Counted from the stretch's first letter, positions 7,700-17,333 are shown. The stretch: DNA of 64,000 nucleotides from Yersinia enterocolitica subsp. enterocolitica (GCF_901472495.1 NZ_LR590469.1:2976001-3040000); one strand, 5' to 3'. Notes: a model not told the origin generated them from the sequence alone. Numbers and translations: made by a program.

Positions 7700-9808
7700 T
7701 TATTTGCCACGGGCTTCGATAACGGCTTGAGCGACGTTACTCGGCGCTTCAGCATACTTCAGGAACTCCATAGAGTATGAAGCACGGCCCTGGGTCTGAG
7801 AGCGCAGGTCAGTAGCATAACCGAACATTTCAGACAACGGAACCTGGGCACGAATAGTCTTACCAGTTAACGTATCTTCCATACCTTCGATCATGCCACG
7901 ACGACGACTCAGGTCACCCATTACGTCACCCGCATAATCTTCAGGGGTTTCGATTTCAACCTTCATTATTGGCTCAAGCAGAACTGGTTTAGCTCGTTTG
8001 AAACCTTCTTTAAAGGCGATAGAACCGGCTAATTTAAACGCCAATTCTGAGGAGTCAACATCATGGTAAGAACCGTAGTGCAGACGCACTTTAACGTCCA
8101 CAACCGGATAACCAGCCAGAGGACCGGACTTCAGTTGTTCCTGGATACCTTTATCAACAGCAGGGATGAACTCTTTAGGAATAGAACCACCAACGATTTC
8201 GTTGACGAATTCATACCCAGCGCCACCCGGTGGTAACGGAGACATATCGATAACAACATGACCGTACTGACCACGACCGCCTGACTGCTTAGCGTGCTTA
8301 CCTTCCACGTCCTTGACGGTATCGCGGATAGTTTCACGGTAAGCAACCTGAGGTTTACCGATGTTTGCTTCCACGCTAAATTCGCGGCGCATACGGTCAA
8401 CCAGGATATCCAAGTGCAACTCACCCATACCAGCGATGATAGTCTGACCTGATTCTTCGTCAGTCCACACACGGAATGATGGATCTTCTTTTGCCAGACG
8501 CCCCAGAGCCATACCCATTTTTTCTTGGTCGGCTTTGGTTTTTGGTTCAACGGCAACAGAGATCACTGGCTCAGGGAACTCCATACGTTCCAGAATGATC
8601 ACATGCTTTGGATCACATAAAGTGTCACCCGTCGTCACGTCTTTCAGGCCGATCGCTGCTGCGATGTCGCCTGCGCGAACTTCTTTGATCTCTTCACGTT
8701 TGTTGGCGTGCATCTGTACGATACGACCCAAACGCTCTTCACGCGAACGTACTGAGTTCAGCACAGTGTCACCGGAGTTAACAATGCCAGAGTACACACG
8801 GAAGAATGTCAAGTTACCGACAAACGGGTCGGTAGCAATTTTGAACGCCAGTGCAGAGAACGGCTCTTTGTCGTCAGAATGACGAACAGCTGGGGTATCT
8901 TTACCATCGTCCAGAATACCGTTGATTGCTTCAACGTCAGTTGGTGCTGGCAGATAGTCGATAACTGCATCCAGCATTGCCTGTACGCCTTTGTTTTTAA
9001 ACGCAGAACCACAGGTAACCAGGATAATTTCGTTGCGCAGAACACGTTGACGCAGAGCTTTCTTGATTTCTTCTTCGGTCAGCTCTTCGCCGCCCAAATA
9101 CTTGTCCATCAACTCTTCAGACGCTTCTGCAGCCGATTCAACCAGATTCTGGTGCCATTCAGCAGCCAGCTCAGCCATATCAGCAGGGATCTCTTCGTAT
9201 TCGAAGGTCACACCCAGATCGGCTTCATTCCAGTTGATCGCTTTCATTTTCACTAGATCGATAACACCAGTGAATTTCTCTTCCGCGCCGATTGCCAGTT
9301 GCAATGGAACTGGATTCGCGCCCAGACGAGATTTAATCTGACCAACAACTTTCAGGAAGTTAGCACCCATGCGGTCCATTTTATTAACGAACGCAATGCG
9401 TGGAACTTTATATTTGTTCGCCTGACGCCATACGGTTTCAGACTGTGGCTGAACACCACCAACTGCACAATAAACCATTACCGCACCGTCAAGAACACGC
9501 ATAGAACGTTCAACTTCAATGGTGAAGTCAACGTGCCCAGGGGTGTCAATGATATTGATGTGATGTGGTTCATACTGTTTAGCCATACCAGACCAGAAGC
9601 AGGTAGTAGCCGCAGAAGTAATGGTAATACCACGTTCCTGCTCTTGTTCCATCCAGTCCATGGTGGCTGCGCCGTTATGAACTTCACCGATCTTATGGTT
9701 TACACCGGTGTAAAACAGGATACGTTCGGTAGTGGTTGTCTTACCGGCGTCGATGTGAGCGCTGATACCGATATTACGATAGCGCTCAATGGGTGTTTTA
9801 CGAGCCAT
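7700..9808 (-). CDS. fusA: Elongation factor G
   Basis: 702 residues; the E. coli protein is 704. The GTPase domain shows AHIDAGKT (about 17-24), DTPGHVDF (about 88-95) and NKMD. Domains II to V follow, with the domain IV region around GGRGQYGHV. EF-G drives translocation and, with RRF, ribosome recycling. It is the third gene of the str operon. Confidence 0.98.
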   Translation of the reverse strand: MARKTPIERYRNIGISAHIDAGKTTTTERILFYTGVNHKIGEVHNGAATMDWMEQEQERGITITSAATTCFWSGMAKQYEPHHINIIDTPGHVDFTIEVERSMRVLDGAVMVYCAVGGVQPQSETVWRQANKYKVPRIAFVNKMDRMGANFLKVVGQIKSRLGANPVPLQLAIGAEEKFTGVIDLVKMKAINWNEADLGVTFEYEEIPADMAELAAEWHQNLVESAAEASEELMDKYLGGEELTEEEIKKALRQRVLRNEIILVTCGSAFKNKGVQAMLDAVIDYLPAPTDVEAINGILDDGKDTPAVRHSDDKEPFSALAFKIATDPFVGNLTFFRVYSGIVNSGDTVLNSVRSREERLGRIVQMHANKREEIKEVRAGDIAAAIGLKDVTTGDTLCDPKHVIILERMEFPEPVISVAVEPKTKADQEKMGMALGRLAKEDPSFRVWTDEESGQTIIAGMGELHLDILVDRMRREFSVEANIGKPQVAYRETIRDTVKDVEGKHAKQSGGRGQYGHVVIDMSPLPPGGAGYEFVNEIVGGSIPKEFIPAVDKGIQEQLKSGPLAGYPVVDVKVRLHYGSYHDVDSSELAFKLAGSIAFKEGFKRAKPVLLEPIMKVEIETPEDYAGDVMGDLSRRRGMIEGMEDTLTGKTIRAQVPLSEMFGYATDLRSQTQGRASYSMEFLKYAEAPSNVAQAVIEARGK

Positions 9809-9902
9809 TTGATTCCTCTATTCCTAGGACGTTCATTCGGTTAACTCATGCGGGCTAACTATCTAAAGCGCCCGCATGGTTAGCATAACTACTGCGTGGT
9901 GA

Positions 9903-10373
9903 TTACCAGCGGTAGTGCGCGAACGCCTTGTTAGCTTCGGCCATACGGTGAACGTCTTCACGTTTCTTAACAGCAGAACCTTTGTTCTCTGCTGCGTCAG
10001 ACAGTTCATTCGCCAAGCGCAAAGCCATGGATTTATCACCGCGTTTACGAGCAGCATCAACGATCCAACGCATTGCCAAGGCATTACGACGAACCGGACG
10101 AACTTCAACTGGTACCTGATAAGTAGAACCACCAACGCGGCGAGACTTAACTTCGACAGTCGGGCGCACATTGTCCAGAGCTACTTCGAAAGCTTCCAGA
10201 AAATCTTTACCAGAACGCTGAGCCAGGGTCTCCAGCGCGGTATAGACGATTGCTTCTGCAGTAGATTTTTTACCATCTACCATCAGGATATTTACAAATT
10301 TAGCCAGCAATTCAGATCCGAACTTAGGATCCGGTAAAATTTTACGCTGGCCAATTACACGACGACGTGGCAT
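9903..10373 (-). CDS. rpsG: Ribosomal protein S7
   Basis: 156 residues, starting [21 protein letters not shown], with [17 protein letters not shown] in the middle. S7 nucleates assembly of the 30S head and lies at the E site. In E. coli it represses the str operon by binding the rpsL-rpsG intercistronic RNA. The gap here is 96 bp, large enough to hold that target, but I have not modelled its structure. Confidence 0.97.
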
Positions 10374-10469
10374 GGAAATACTCCGTTGTTAATTCAGGGT
10401 TGTCCAAAACTCTAAGAGTTTATTTTGACATTAATGTGAAAATGTTTGGCCTTACTTAACGGAGAACCA

Positions 10470-10844
10470 TTAAGCCTTTGGCTTCTTCACGCCGTACTTA
10501 GAACGTGATTGCTTACGGTCTTTAACACCTGAGCAGTCAAGCGCGCCGCGAACGGTGTGGTAACGCACACCTGGCAAGTCTTTAACACGACCGCCACGGA
10601 TCAGGATCACGGAGTGTTCCTGAAGGTTATGACCTTCACCGCCGATGTACGAGGTGACTTCAAAACCGTTAGTTAAACGCACACGGCAAACTTTACGCAG
10701 TGCGGAGTTAGGTTTTTTCGGAGTGGTTGTATATACGCGGGTACATACACCACGTTTCTGCGGGCATGCTTCCAGCGCAGGAACGTTGCTTTTAGCAACC
10801 TTCATGCTGCGTGGCTTGCGAACCAGCTGGTTAATCGTTGCCAT
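10470..10844 (-). CDS. rpsL: Ribosomal protein S12
   Basis: 124 residues, full length. The decoding-centre loops PKKPNSALRKV and GGRVKDLPGVRY are intact. The lysines whose substitution gives streptomycin resistance or dependence (mature positions 42 and 87) are wild type. The aspartate that is beta-methylthiolated in E. coli follows in the second loop. It is the first gene of the str operon. Confidence 0.98.
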   Translation of the reverse strand: MATINQLVRKPRSMKVAKSNVPALEACPQKRGVCTRVYTTTPKKPNSALRKVCRVRLTNGFEVTSYIGGEGHNLQEHSVILIRGGRVKDLPGVRYHTVRGALDCSGVKDRKQSRSKYGVKKPKA

Positions 10845-10930
10845 TATTAAAAAAGCTCCTGGTTTTTTGCTTCGTAAACACGTGATAAATCCCCCTCGTT
10901 TGCACTACTGGCAGAGAACGAGGACGCAGA

Positions 10931-10959
10931 ATTTTATGGCTGACTATCTAAGGTGTCAA
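10931..10959 (-). promoter_or_regulatory. str operon sigma-70 promoter
   Basis: On the minus strand a perfect -35 TTGACA (10959-10954) and -10 TAAAAT (10936-10931) are spaced by exactly 17 bp. The start point would be near 10924, about 80 nt before the rpsL ATG. It lies just after the tusB stop. Confidence 0.88.
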
Positions 10960-10981
10960 GAAATATACAGCATTGACTGCA

Positions 10982-11269
10982 TTACCATGCCAGTTGTTGC
11001 TGATGTTTTAGGGTCAAATCCACGAAGTGAGTATAGCCGATTAGCATCGCGCTGTCTGAAATTTGACCACATAAACCGCGCGCAATCACATCATCTTCCA
11101 ACACAAATAGCGAAGCCTGGTTATTTAACAATAAGTTAAGACTTTCACTGTTTTTCAAAACTGCCATCACGCCATCTTGCAGAAATAGAATCGCATCTTC
11201 AGATGTGACCAATCTCAGCAATGCAGATAAATCGCAGTGATAAGGGGAATGACTGACGGTAAACAGCAT
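10982..11269 (-). CDS. tusB: tRNA 2-thiouridine sulfur-relay subunit TusB
   Basis: 95 residues matching TusB in length and in the N-terminal MLFTVSHSPY and C-terminal QQLAW signatures. TusB is a structural subunit of the TusBCD hexamer, which passes persulfide sulfur from TusA to TusE for thiolation of the wobble uridine of Lys, Glu and Gln tRNAs. It is the last gene of yheO-tusDCB. Confidence 0.92.
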   Translation of the reverse strand: MLFTVSHSPYHCDLSALLRLVTSEDAILFLQDGVMAVLKNSESLNLLLNNQASLFVLEDDVIARGLCGQISDSAMLIGYTHFVDLTLKHQQQLAW

Positions 11270-11288
11270 TATGGCTACCCAAACCTCA

Positions 11289-11654
11289 TTAAAAAGTCAG
11301 CACAACATCATAATTTGCCAATTGGCGGCGCAAATTTACCGGAGATAATACCTCGACATCAAGTATCCAATCCGTCACTTCACTCAATCCGCGCTGCTGT
11401 AATGAGTCTTCACAAATATAAAAATTCTCGACATCGTACAACGGTAAGACACCGAAAGTAGCGATATAGTTTCTGGCGAGAATTTTTTCTGGCTGCTGCT
11501 GTGGAAGTAATTGCAATACACCATCGGAAAGGAAGAATACGCCCAGGTTTTCACTCAGTGCAGATGTTGCCAGCAAAGCATCCAGCCCCTCGCGCCCAGC
11601 TGCATTACCATGCGGGCCTTGGGTGAAAACAAAAGCGACACATTTCATTGCCAT
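11289..11654 (-). CDS. tusC: Sulfur-relay subunit TusC
   Basis: 121 residues with the DsrE/DsrF fold and the family segments FVFTQGPHGNAAGREGLDALLA and VLPLYDVENFYICEDSL. An in-frame ATG two codons later is a possible alternative start. The first ATG overlaps the tusD stop (TAATG), suggesting coupled translation of TusBCD subunits. Confidence 0.92.
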   Translation of the reverse strand: MAMKCVAFVFTQGPHGNAAGREGLDALLATSALSENLGVFFLSDGVLQLLPQQQPEKILARNYIATFGVLPLYDVENFYICEDSLQQRGLSEVTDWILDVEVLSPVNLRRQLANYDVVLTF

Positions 11655-12049
11655 TAAAATTGCACCATACGGTCACAGGTTAATGCTGCTTCTGCCAACG
11701 CACCCAACCCACTCAAGGTAAAACCGGGTTGCAGATTTGCCGCCGCCAAATTGAGTTGCTCGGCTTCATGTTGGTCAGTAATACCACGGCGCAATGCCGC
11801 CGCCACACACACATTCAATATGACAGCATGCTCGTTCGCTAATTGTTGCCATGCGCGAACCAAGTCAAATTCATCATTGGCAGGGGTGGTTAATTGGTTA
11901 GCATTCAAAACGCCTTCGCGATAGAAAAAAACACTAACCAAATGGTGACCTGAGTTTATCAGCGCTTGTGCAAACTGATAGGCACTGCTGGCCTGCTGGG
12001 TGCCATAGGCTGGCCCCGTGACCATCAGGCCGTATTTCAAACCAGACAT
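11654..12049 (-). CDS. tusD: Sulfur-relay subunit TusD
   Basis: 131 residues. The conserved [20 protein letters not shown] opens the protein. The catalytic persulfide cysteine, Cys78 in E. coli, is Cys81 here ([13 protein letters not shown]), offset by three extra N-terminal residues. The ATG overlaps the yheO stop as TAATG. Confidence 0.94.
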
Positions 12050-12771
12050 TAGCGATCATGCCCCACAAGATCACCGCTTTTGAACTGGCGAATGTAGAGA
12101 TAAACCGTGTGCTTAGAGATATTTAGCCGTTCAGCAACCTGGTTGATGGCATCTTTGATATCAAAAATACCTTTTTCGTAAAGATTTAGCACAACCTGAC
12201 GGTTTTTCGCATTGTTTGAAACATTGCGATCGGCATTCACTTCCTCGATGGTGAACTCCAGTGTCTGTGCCACCAAGTCATCAACCGATGAAGCAAAGTT
12301 GACTGAGGAAGGAACTTCTTGTGTTTCCGGCGGCATAAACGTCTGAATAATTTGCGAGAAAGGCACATCCAGATTCATGTTGATACATAGCAGCCCGATA
12401 ACACGCTGGTCGCGGTTTCGGATTGCGATAGTAACAGATTTCATCAACACACCACTTTTGGCGCGCGTGAAATAAGCTCTTGAAACACTGCTGTCGGCAC
12501 CGGCCATATCATGCAGCATCCGCAGCGCAAGGTCTGTTATAGGAGAACCAATCTGCCGGCCTGTGTGTTCACCATTCGCAATTCTTACCGCAGAGCTTTT
12601 CAGGTCTTCCAGTGAATGCAGGACAATTTCACAGTGGCTGCCAATAAGCATCGCCAAGCCATCAACGATAGCTTCGTATGATTTGAGTATTTCATGGTCC
12701 GTCTGACTGAACGGACGTTCATCCAGTAAATCCAGTTCACTGGTTTCGCTACTGAGAAGCGAATTAGACAT
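12049..12771 (-). CDS. yheO: YheO-family PAS/HTH transcriptional regulator
   Basis: 240 residues from [20 protein letters not shown], matching E. coli YheO; the ATG four codons upstream is less likely. A YheO-type PAS-like domain covers about residues 20-150. A C-terminal HTH ([20 protein letters not shown], about 205-232) would bind DNA. The ligand and regulon are unknown. It is co-transcribed with tusDCB, but a regulatory link to tRNA thiolation is only suggested by position. Confidence 0.92.
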
Positions 12772-12960
12772 CGAAGACACCATCCTCTACGTAAAGCCTG
12801 TCTCAATACCGTTGGCAGACTCATAACTCAATATCCTGAATTTTAAGTCTAGCAAATATGCCGAGATAAAATCCTTGCGTTCGCGCGTGATATTGACGTT
12901 AAGCCCACAAGCCATAAATCGTCAAGTTATCAACGAGCAGAAGTGCAAATTGATATACCG

Positions 12961-12995
12961 AAAAAAAAACCGCCACGACAATTATCGCGGCGGTT
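12961..12995 (-). terminator. fkpA terminator
   Basis: Minus-strand arms AACCGCC (12995-12989) and GGCGGTT (12974-12968) are followed by a run of U residues. It lies 44 bp after the fkpA stop and is a textbook intrinsic terminator. Confidence 0.93.
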
Positions 12996-13038
12996 ATCAG
13001 TATAACCGGTACTCAGCTACGACAGCGAATGAGCTAAA

Positions 13039-13854
13039 TTACTTCTTAGCTTTTGCATCCGCAGCAGCAGGTTGTTCTGCTTCAGCGTCAGCTTTTGGCG
13101 CTGCTTTAATATCCAACAGCTCTACATCAAATACCAGAGTAGAGTTAGCAGGGATGCCTGGGACACCAGATTCTCCGTAAGCCAGCTCTGGTGGGATAAC
13201 CAGAGTTATCTTGCCGCCTTTCTTGATCTGCTTCAGGCCTTCGGTCCAGCCGGGGATAACGCCATCAAGACGGAAAGATAGTGGCTCGCCACGTTTGTAA
13301 GAGTTATCAAACTCAGTGCCATCGGTCAGTGTCCCTTTGTAGTTAACTACCACGGTGTCACTGTCTTTTGGTGCTTCACCGGTACCGGCTTTCTCTACTT
13401 TGTACAGCAGGCCAGATGCGGTTTTCTTCACATCTTTTTCTTTAGCGAAGGTTTCGCGGTACTTAGCGCCTTTATCGGCGTTTTCTTTAGCATCCTGCTT
13501 CATTTTAGCTTCAGCAGAAGCTTTTACTCGCGTTTCAAAACCTTGTAAGGTTTTTTCGATTTGTTCGTCGGTCAGTTTGCTTTTGCTGGCAAACGCGTCC
13601 TGAACACCGGCAATTAACTGGTCTTTATCCAGTTTGATGCCTAGTTTTTCTTGTTCTTTCAGGGAGTTATCCATATAACGCCCTAATGATGCACCTAATG
13701 CATATGCAGATTGCTGGTCATCATTCTTAAATGCGCTGTTTGTCGTTGCAGCCGCATCTGCAGCTTTAGCTGTTTCAGCAGCGAAAGCTGCAGAGGTATT
13801 CAGGGTCAGCGCCATGGTCGTGGCCAGTAGCGTTACTTTAAACAGTGATTTCAT
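13039..13854 (-). CDS. fkpA: Periplasmic FKBP-type prolyl isomerase and chaperone FkpA
   Basis: 271 residues from MKSLFKVTLLATTMALTLNT, chosen because it opens a standard signal peptide cleaved after AAFA. The ATG 27 codons upstream would bury it. An N-terminal helical dimerisation and chaperone domain (about 30-140) precedes the FKBP domain (GDTVVVNYKG-like strand to STLVFDVELLDI). The Lys/Ala-rich tail is normal for the family. It assists outer-membrane and periplasmic protein folding; in E. coli it belongs to the sigma-E regulon. Confidence 0.95.
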   Translation of the reverse strand: MKSLFKVTLLATTMALTLNTSAAFAAETAKAADAAATTNSAFKNDDQQSAYALGASLGRYMDNSLKEQEKLGIKLDKDQLIAGVQDAFASKSKLTDEQIEKTLQGFETRVKASAEAKMKQDAKENADKGAKYRETFAKEKDVKKTASGLLYKVEKAGTGEAPKDSDTVVVNYKGTLTDGTEFDNSYKRGEPLSFRLDGVIPGWTEGLKQIKKGGKITLVIPPELAYGESGVPGIPANSTLVFDVELLDIKAAPKADAEAEQPAAADAKAKK

Positions 13855-14137
13855 CCATTTCTCCATTGGCTTAAGGACTCTTACCCAAGCAACGATTTTA
13901 AGAGTAACTTGTACTATAACTGTCTGTGCGAACACAAAACAATCTCTATTGCTGATGCTATTAAGTGATATTAAGACTTTTTTTACTACAAGAAGTTTCG
14001 TTTTATCGATATCTTGACCCTTGCGGGGTAATCATGGAGTTTTACAGGTAGAATCAACCCTCCCTATCTTTTTCCATATTATCACCGGATGGAAAGTGGC
14101 CAAAGGGTATGGTTTGCAGTCATGAGAGGAAATTAAG

Positions 14138-14356
14138 ATGGAACAATCCCTGTTTGAACAACGGCTGGAAATGCTGGAAAGCCGTCTGGCATTTCAGGAA
14201 GTGACAATTGAGGAACTCAATTTGATCGTGACGGAGCATCAGATGGAAATGACCAAACTGCGGGAGCATCTACGTTTATTGACCGATAAACTAAGAGAAT
14301 CTCAGTCTTCCATGATGGCTTCGCCAGCAGAAGAGCCGCCGCCGCCCCACTATTAA
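14138..14356 (+). CDS. slyX: SlyX coiled-coil protein
   Basis: 72 residues, almost entirely predicted coiled coil (EQRLEMLESRLAFQEVTIEELN and onward) with a Pro-rich HY end (PPPPHY), the SlyX pattern. Its function is not established. It sits between divergent fkpA and convergent slyD, as in E. coli. The ATG follows a good AGAGGAAAT ribosome binding site. Confidence 0.93.
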   Translation: MEQSLFEQRLEMLESRLAFQEVTIEELNLIVTEHQMEMTKLREHLRLLTDKLRESQSSMMASPAEEPPPPHY

Positions 14357-14360
14357 GCAA

Positions 14361-14383
14361 AAAGCCAGCCGCAAGGCTGGCTT
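14361..14383 (-). terminator. slyD terminator (left duplicate)
   Basis: The stem AGCCAGCC/GGCTGGCT with a GCAA loop is followed on the minus strand by TTTTTGC. This copy has only two U residues on the plus strand, so it should work for slyD-direction transcripts after they have crossed the YPAL element. Confidence 0.75.
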
Positions 14384-14548
14384 CAGACTGCTGACAAACC
14401 TCGATAACTCGATCTTGCAAGGTGAAAGCAGGTAGAAGAGTAAAGCGTCCGCGCCAAGGATGGCGCGGGTCGAGCCATCAGGGACGATTTTACGGCGTCT
14501 TTATGATCTACCTGTTTTCACCGCTGCGGGCACTTTGTCAATAACCTC

Positions 14549-14573
14549 AAAGCCAGCCGCAAGGCTGGCTTTT
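14549..14573 (+). terminator. slyX terminator (right duplicate)
   Basis: This is the same hairpin as at 14361-14383, but with the U tract (CTTTT) on the plus strand. slyX transcripts should therefore run through the YPAL before ending here. Confidence 0.75.
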
Positions 14574-14609
14574 GACTGACCATGTCAAATTTTAGTAACA
14601 GGTCAGATT

Positions 14610-15194
14610 TTAGTGACAGCCACAGCCGCCTTTACCACAACCACCTTTGCCATGTTCATGACCGTGGTCACTTTCATCATGGCCGTGGCCGCCGCAGCAA
14701 CCATCACCGTGTTCATGGTGATGATCATGTTCACCATGTACGTGACCATGTTGCAGCTCTTCTTCTGTTGCTTCACGGATAGCAACCACTTCAACGTGGA
14801 AGTTCAAATCCTGACCCGCCAGCATGTGGTTACCATCAACCACAACATGCTCGTCTTCAACAGCAGTGATTTCGACCGGTACTGGACCTTGATCGGTATC
14901 AGCCAGAAAACGCATGCCAACTTCCAACTCATCAACGCCCATAAAGACGTCTTTTGGTACGCGCTGCACCAGATTTTCATCATAGCTGCCGTAACCTTCG
15001 TCAGCATTCACACGCACATCAAAGCTGTCGCCAGCTTCGTGGCCTTCGAGCGCTTTTTCCAAACCAGCGATCAGGGAACCGTGTCCGTGCAGGTAGTCCA
15101 ACGGCGCGCTCACCGGAGACTCATCAACTAAAACACCGTCTTCTGTACGTACCTGGTAAGCCAGGCTGACCACCAAGTCTTTTGCTACTTTCAT
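14610..15194 (-). CDS. slyD: FKBP-type prolyl isomerase and metallochaperone SlyD
   Basis: 194 residues from MKVAKDLVVSLAYQVRTEDG; the ATG 11 codons upstream lacks the family start. The FKBP domain with its IF chaperone insert covers about 1-150. The metal-binding tail from about 149 holds many His and Cys residues (HGHVHGEHDHHHEHGDGCC, GKGGCGKGGCGCH). It assists cytoplasmic folding, supplies nickel to hydrogenase maturation, and co-purifies on nickel columns. It is the target that makes phiX174 lysis slyD-dependent in E. coli. Confidence 0.95.
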   Translation of the reverse strand: MKVAKDLVVSLAYQVRTEDGVLVDESPVSAPLDYLHGHGSLIAGLEKALEGHEAGDSFDVRVNADEGYGSYDENLVQRVPKDVFMGVDELEVGMRFLADTDQGPVPVEITAVEDEHVVVDGNHMLAGQDLNFHVEVVAIREATEEELQHGHVHGEHDHHHEHGDGCCGGHGHDESDHGHEHGKGGCGKGGCGCH

Positions 15195-15288
15195 GATATC
15201 TCCTACCCTTGGAACAAAAATTGGCACAGATTGTAGCGGAAATCTGCACCGCTGTACTCACCAGCATAAAAAATCGCGAAGGATAACG

Positions 15289-15525
15289 CTACTCCGGATG
15301 GAAAATACCGATCACTTGTTCATGTGGCCGGACGTGTTTCTTAACCTGCTCATCCGTTTGACGCTGATGGTGACCGCACTTAACACACTCCACCACTTCA
15401 ACCTGATCTTCACGCCACAAAGCCAGTGTATCCAATGCCTTACACTGTGGACAAACAGCACCAGCAATGAATCTTTTACGGGTTTTTGTTTTATTAAGAG
15501 CGTTTATCATCGTTTTCTCCGGCAT
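15289..15525 (-). CDS. yheV: YheV zinc-ribbon protein
   Basis: 78 residues. Two CxxC pairs, CPQC near residue 25 and CVKC near 48, form a zinc ribbon, and the EQVIGIFHPE C-terminus is diagnostic of the YheV family. Function unknown. Its ATG overlaps the kefB stop (TAATG), so it is translated from the kefG-kefB message. An internal start after residue 5 is possible. Confidence 0.9.
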   Translation of the reverse strand: MPEKTMINALNKTKTRKRFIAGAVCPQCKALDTLALWREDQVEVVECVKCGHHQRQTDEQVKKHVRPHEQVIGIFHPE

Positions 15526-17333
15526 TATTCGTATTCATCCCAGCCATCTAACTGCCGACTTTCATGCAGCATTTCTCGTTGGAAAATATCTTCCAGTTCA
15601 CGGCGGGCTTCTTTAACTCTGGAAATTTGCGCCACATCGCCATGATGCTGCGGCACCAGTTCACGCAACATTCGCATATCGAGCCGCCGAAAATGTTGCT
15701 GCGCGCGATAGGCCTGATGGGGGTGCATGCCTAATCCCAGCAATGTTTTACGCCCCAGTTCCAGCGCACTGGAGAAGGTTTCGCGCGTAAAGTCTTTGAC
15801 CCCATTTTGCAGCAATTCATGGGCTTCAACACGCCCTCTGGCTCGGGCCAGAATATGCAAATTAGGGAAATGTTGCTGGCACAAATGTACGAGCGTCATG
15901 GTATCTTCCGGCTCATTACAGGTGATAACAATGGCTTTGGCCTTTTCTGCCCCCGCAGCGCGCAGCAGTTCCAACTCAGTAGCATCGCCATAGTAAACTT
16001 TATAGCCGTATTTGCGCATCACACTGACCGCACTGACATCGCGCTCCAACACGGTAATGCGCATTTTGTTCGCCATCAGTAAGCGGCCAATCACCTGACC
16101 AAAGCGCCCAAAGCCCACAATAATCACCTGTGGATCATTGTCTTCAACAAAGGGTTTCTCGTCGCTCTCCTCTTGCGCGTTGTAACGTCGCACCAAAATA
16201 CGGTCGATACCCTGCATCAATAACGGCGTGGTCATCATTGACAGAGTGACCACCACCAGCAACAACGCCAGTTGTTCGGCATTTAAAACATGTTGAGAAA
16301 ATGCCGCAGAGAATAAGACGAAAGCGAATTCACCGCCCTGACTCAGCACCCCGGCAAATTGCAGCCGTACTGATCGGCGCAAACCAAATGTCCGCGCCAG
16401 GCCATACAGCACCGTGCCTTTGATAAAGACCAGCGCCAAAACGCCTAACAGAACATCGAGCAGGTGAGTAAACAGAACACCAAGATTCAAGGCCATCCCG
16501 ACTGAGATGAAAAATAGCCCGAGCAGCAAGCCCTTAAAGGGTTCGATAGCGATTTCCAGTTCATGCTGGAATTCACTTTCCGCTAATAAGATACCCGCGA
16601 TAAATGTCCCCAACGCCATAGATAAGCCCAAAGCATCCATAAACAGTGCCGAACCTAATACCACCAGCAAGGCCGCAGCAGTGAAAACCTCGCGCACGCC
16701 TGAGGCCACAATGTAACGAAACAACGGGCGCAGCAAATATCGGCCACCAATCAACATTCCGGCAAAAGCCGCAACTTTAATACCAATTTTGACCCAATCA
16801 TTAGCAGCTCCACCGCCACCAGCCAAAATAGGAATCAGTGCCAAAGCCGGAATAACCGCCATATCCTGGAATAGTAAGACCGAGAAGCCGAGCTGACCGC
16901 CTTCATTGCGGTTCATCCCTTTTTCGCGCATCAGCTGCAATGCCATTGCCGTTGACGACATGGCCAAACCGATACCACCAATCACTGCGGCTTGCCAGGC
17001 AAATTGGGTGAAATAGAGCAGTGCCCCTAATACTGTCGCGGTTATTACCACCTGACCTGCACCGACACCAAAAATAGAGCGCCGCAACTGCCAAAGTTTG
17101 GCCGGATTCAACTCCAGGCCAATGATAAACATCAGGAAGACAACACCTAATTCGGAGAAGTGGAGGATTTCGTCGACATCACGAATAAACCCTAACCCCC
17201 ACGGGCCGATGGCGATACCGGCTATCAGATAACCCAATACCGCACCGATCCCCAGGCGCTGCGCAATAGGAACCGCCACCACAGCGGCAAATAGAAATAA
17301 TAAAATCGCGGTCAGTAGCGCCGAGCCTTCCAT
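15525..17333 (-). CDS. kefB: Glutathione-regulated potassium-efflux antiporter KefB
   Basis: 602 residues from MEGSALLTAILLFLFAAV; E. coli KefB is 601. The long upstream extension of the frame overlaps kefG and is not used. About 12-13 hydrophobic segments (to about 380) form the CPA2 antiporter domain. The Rossmann KTN/TrkA-N domain follows (QVIIVGFGRFGQVIGRLL, about 400 on), where glutathione holds the channel shut and electrophile adducts open it. K+ efflux acidifies the cytoplasm and protects from methylglyoxal. Full activity needs KefG, which is frameshifted here. Confidence 0.95.
   Translation of the reverse strand: MEGSALLTAILLFLFAAVVAVPIAQRLGIGAVLGYLIAGIAIGPWGLGFIRDVDEILHFSELGVVFLMFIIGLELNPAKLWQLRRSIFGVGAGQVVITATVLGALLYFTQFAWQAAVIGGIGLAMSSTAMALQLMREKGMNRNEGGQLGFSVLLFQDMAVIPALALIPILAGGGGAANDWVKIGIKVAAFAGMLIGGRYLLRPLFRYIVASGVREVFTAAALLVVLGSALFMDALGLSMALGTFIAGILLAESEFQHELEIAIEPFKGLLLGLFFISVGMALNLGVLFTHLLDVLLGVLALVFIKGTVLYGLARTFGLRRSVRLQFAGVLSQGGEFAFVLFSAAFSQHVLNAEQLALLLVVVTLSMMTTPLLMQGIDRILVRRYNAQEESDEKPFVEDNDPQVIIVGFGRFGQVIGRLLMANKMRITVLERDVSAVSVMRKYGYKVYYGDATELELLRAAGAEKAKAIVITCNEPEDTMTLVHLCQQHFPNLHILARARGRVEAHELLQNGVKDFTRETFSSALELGRKTLLGLGMHPHQAYRAQQHFRRLDMRMLRELVPQHHGDVAQISRVKEARRELEDIFQREMLHESRQLDGWDEYE

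Larger units (their letters stand above)
14361..14573 (+). mobile_element. YPAL-type palindromic insertion with target-site duplication
   Basis: A core of about 165 bp (14384-14548) is flanked by 23-bp direct copies of a terminator hairpin (14361-14383 and 14549-14571). The core is a long imperfect palindrome. Its pairs are GACAAA/TTTGTC near the ends, GGTGAAA and CAGGTA against TACCTG and TTTCACC, GTAAAGCGTCC against GGGACGATTTTAC, and an apical CCGCGCCA/TGGCGCGG. A second copy lies at 33756-33919. Size, palindromy and insertion into a terminator fit the Yersinia YPAL family as I recall it. No ORF is present, so it must have been mobilised in trans. Confidence 0.85.

Noticed and set aside
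9299..9844. 181-codon plus-strand frame opposite fusA
   Set aside because: Antisense shadow of a highly expressed, codon-biased gene; no promoter or start signal.
14613..15131. Long plus-strand frame opposite slyD
   Set aside because: It mirrors the His- and Gly-rich slyD sequence; composition-driven shadow frame.
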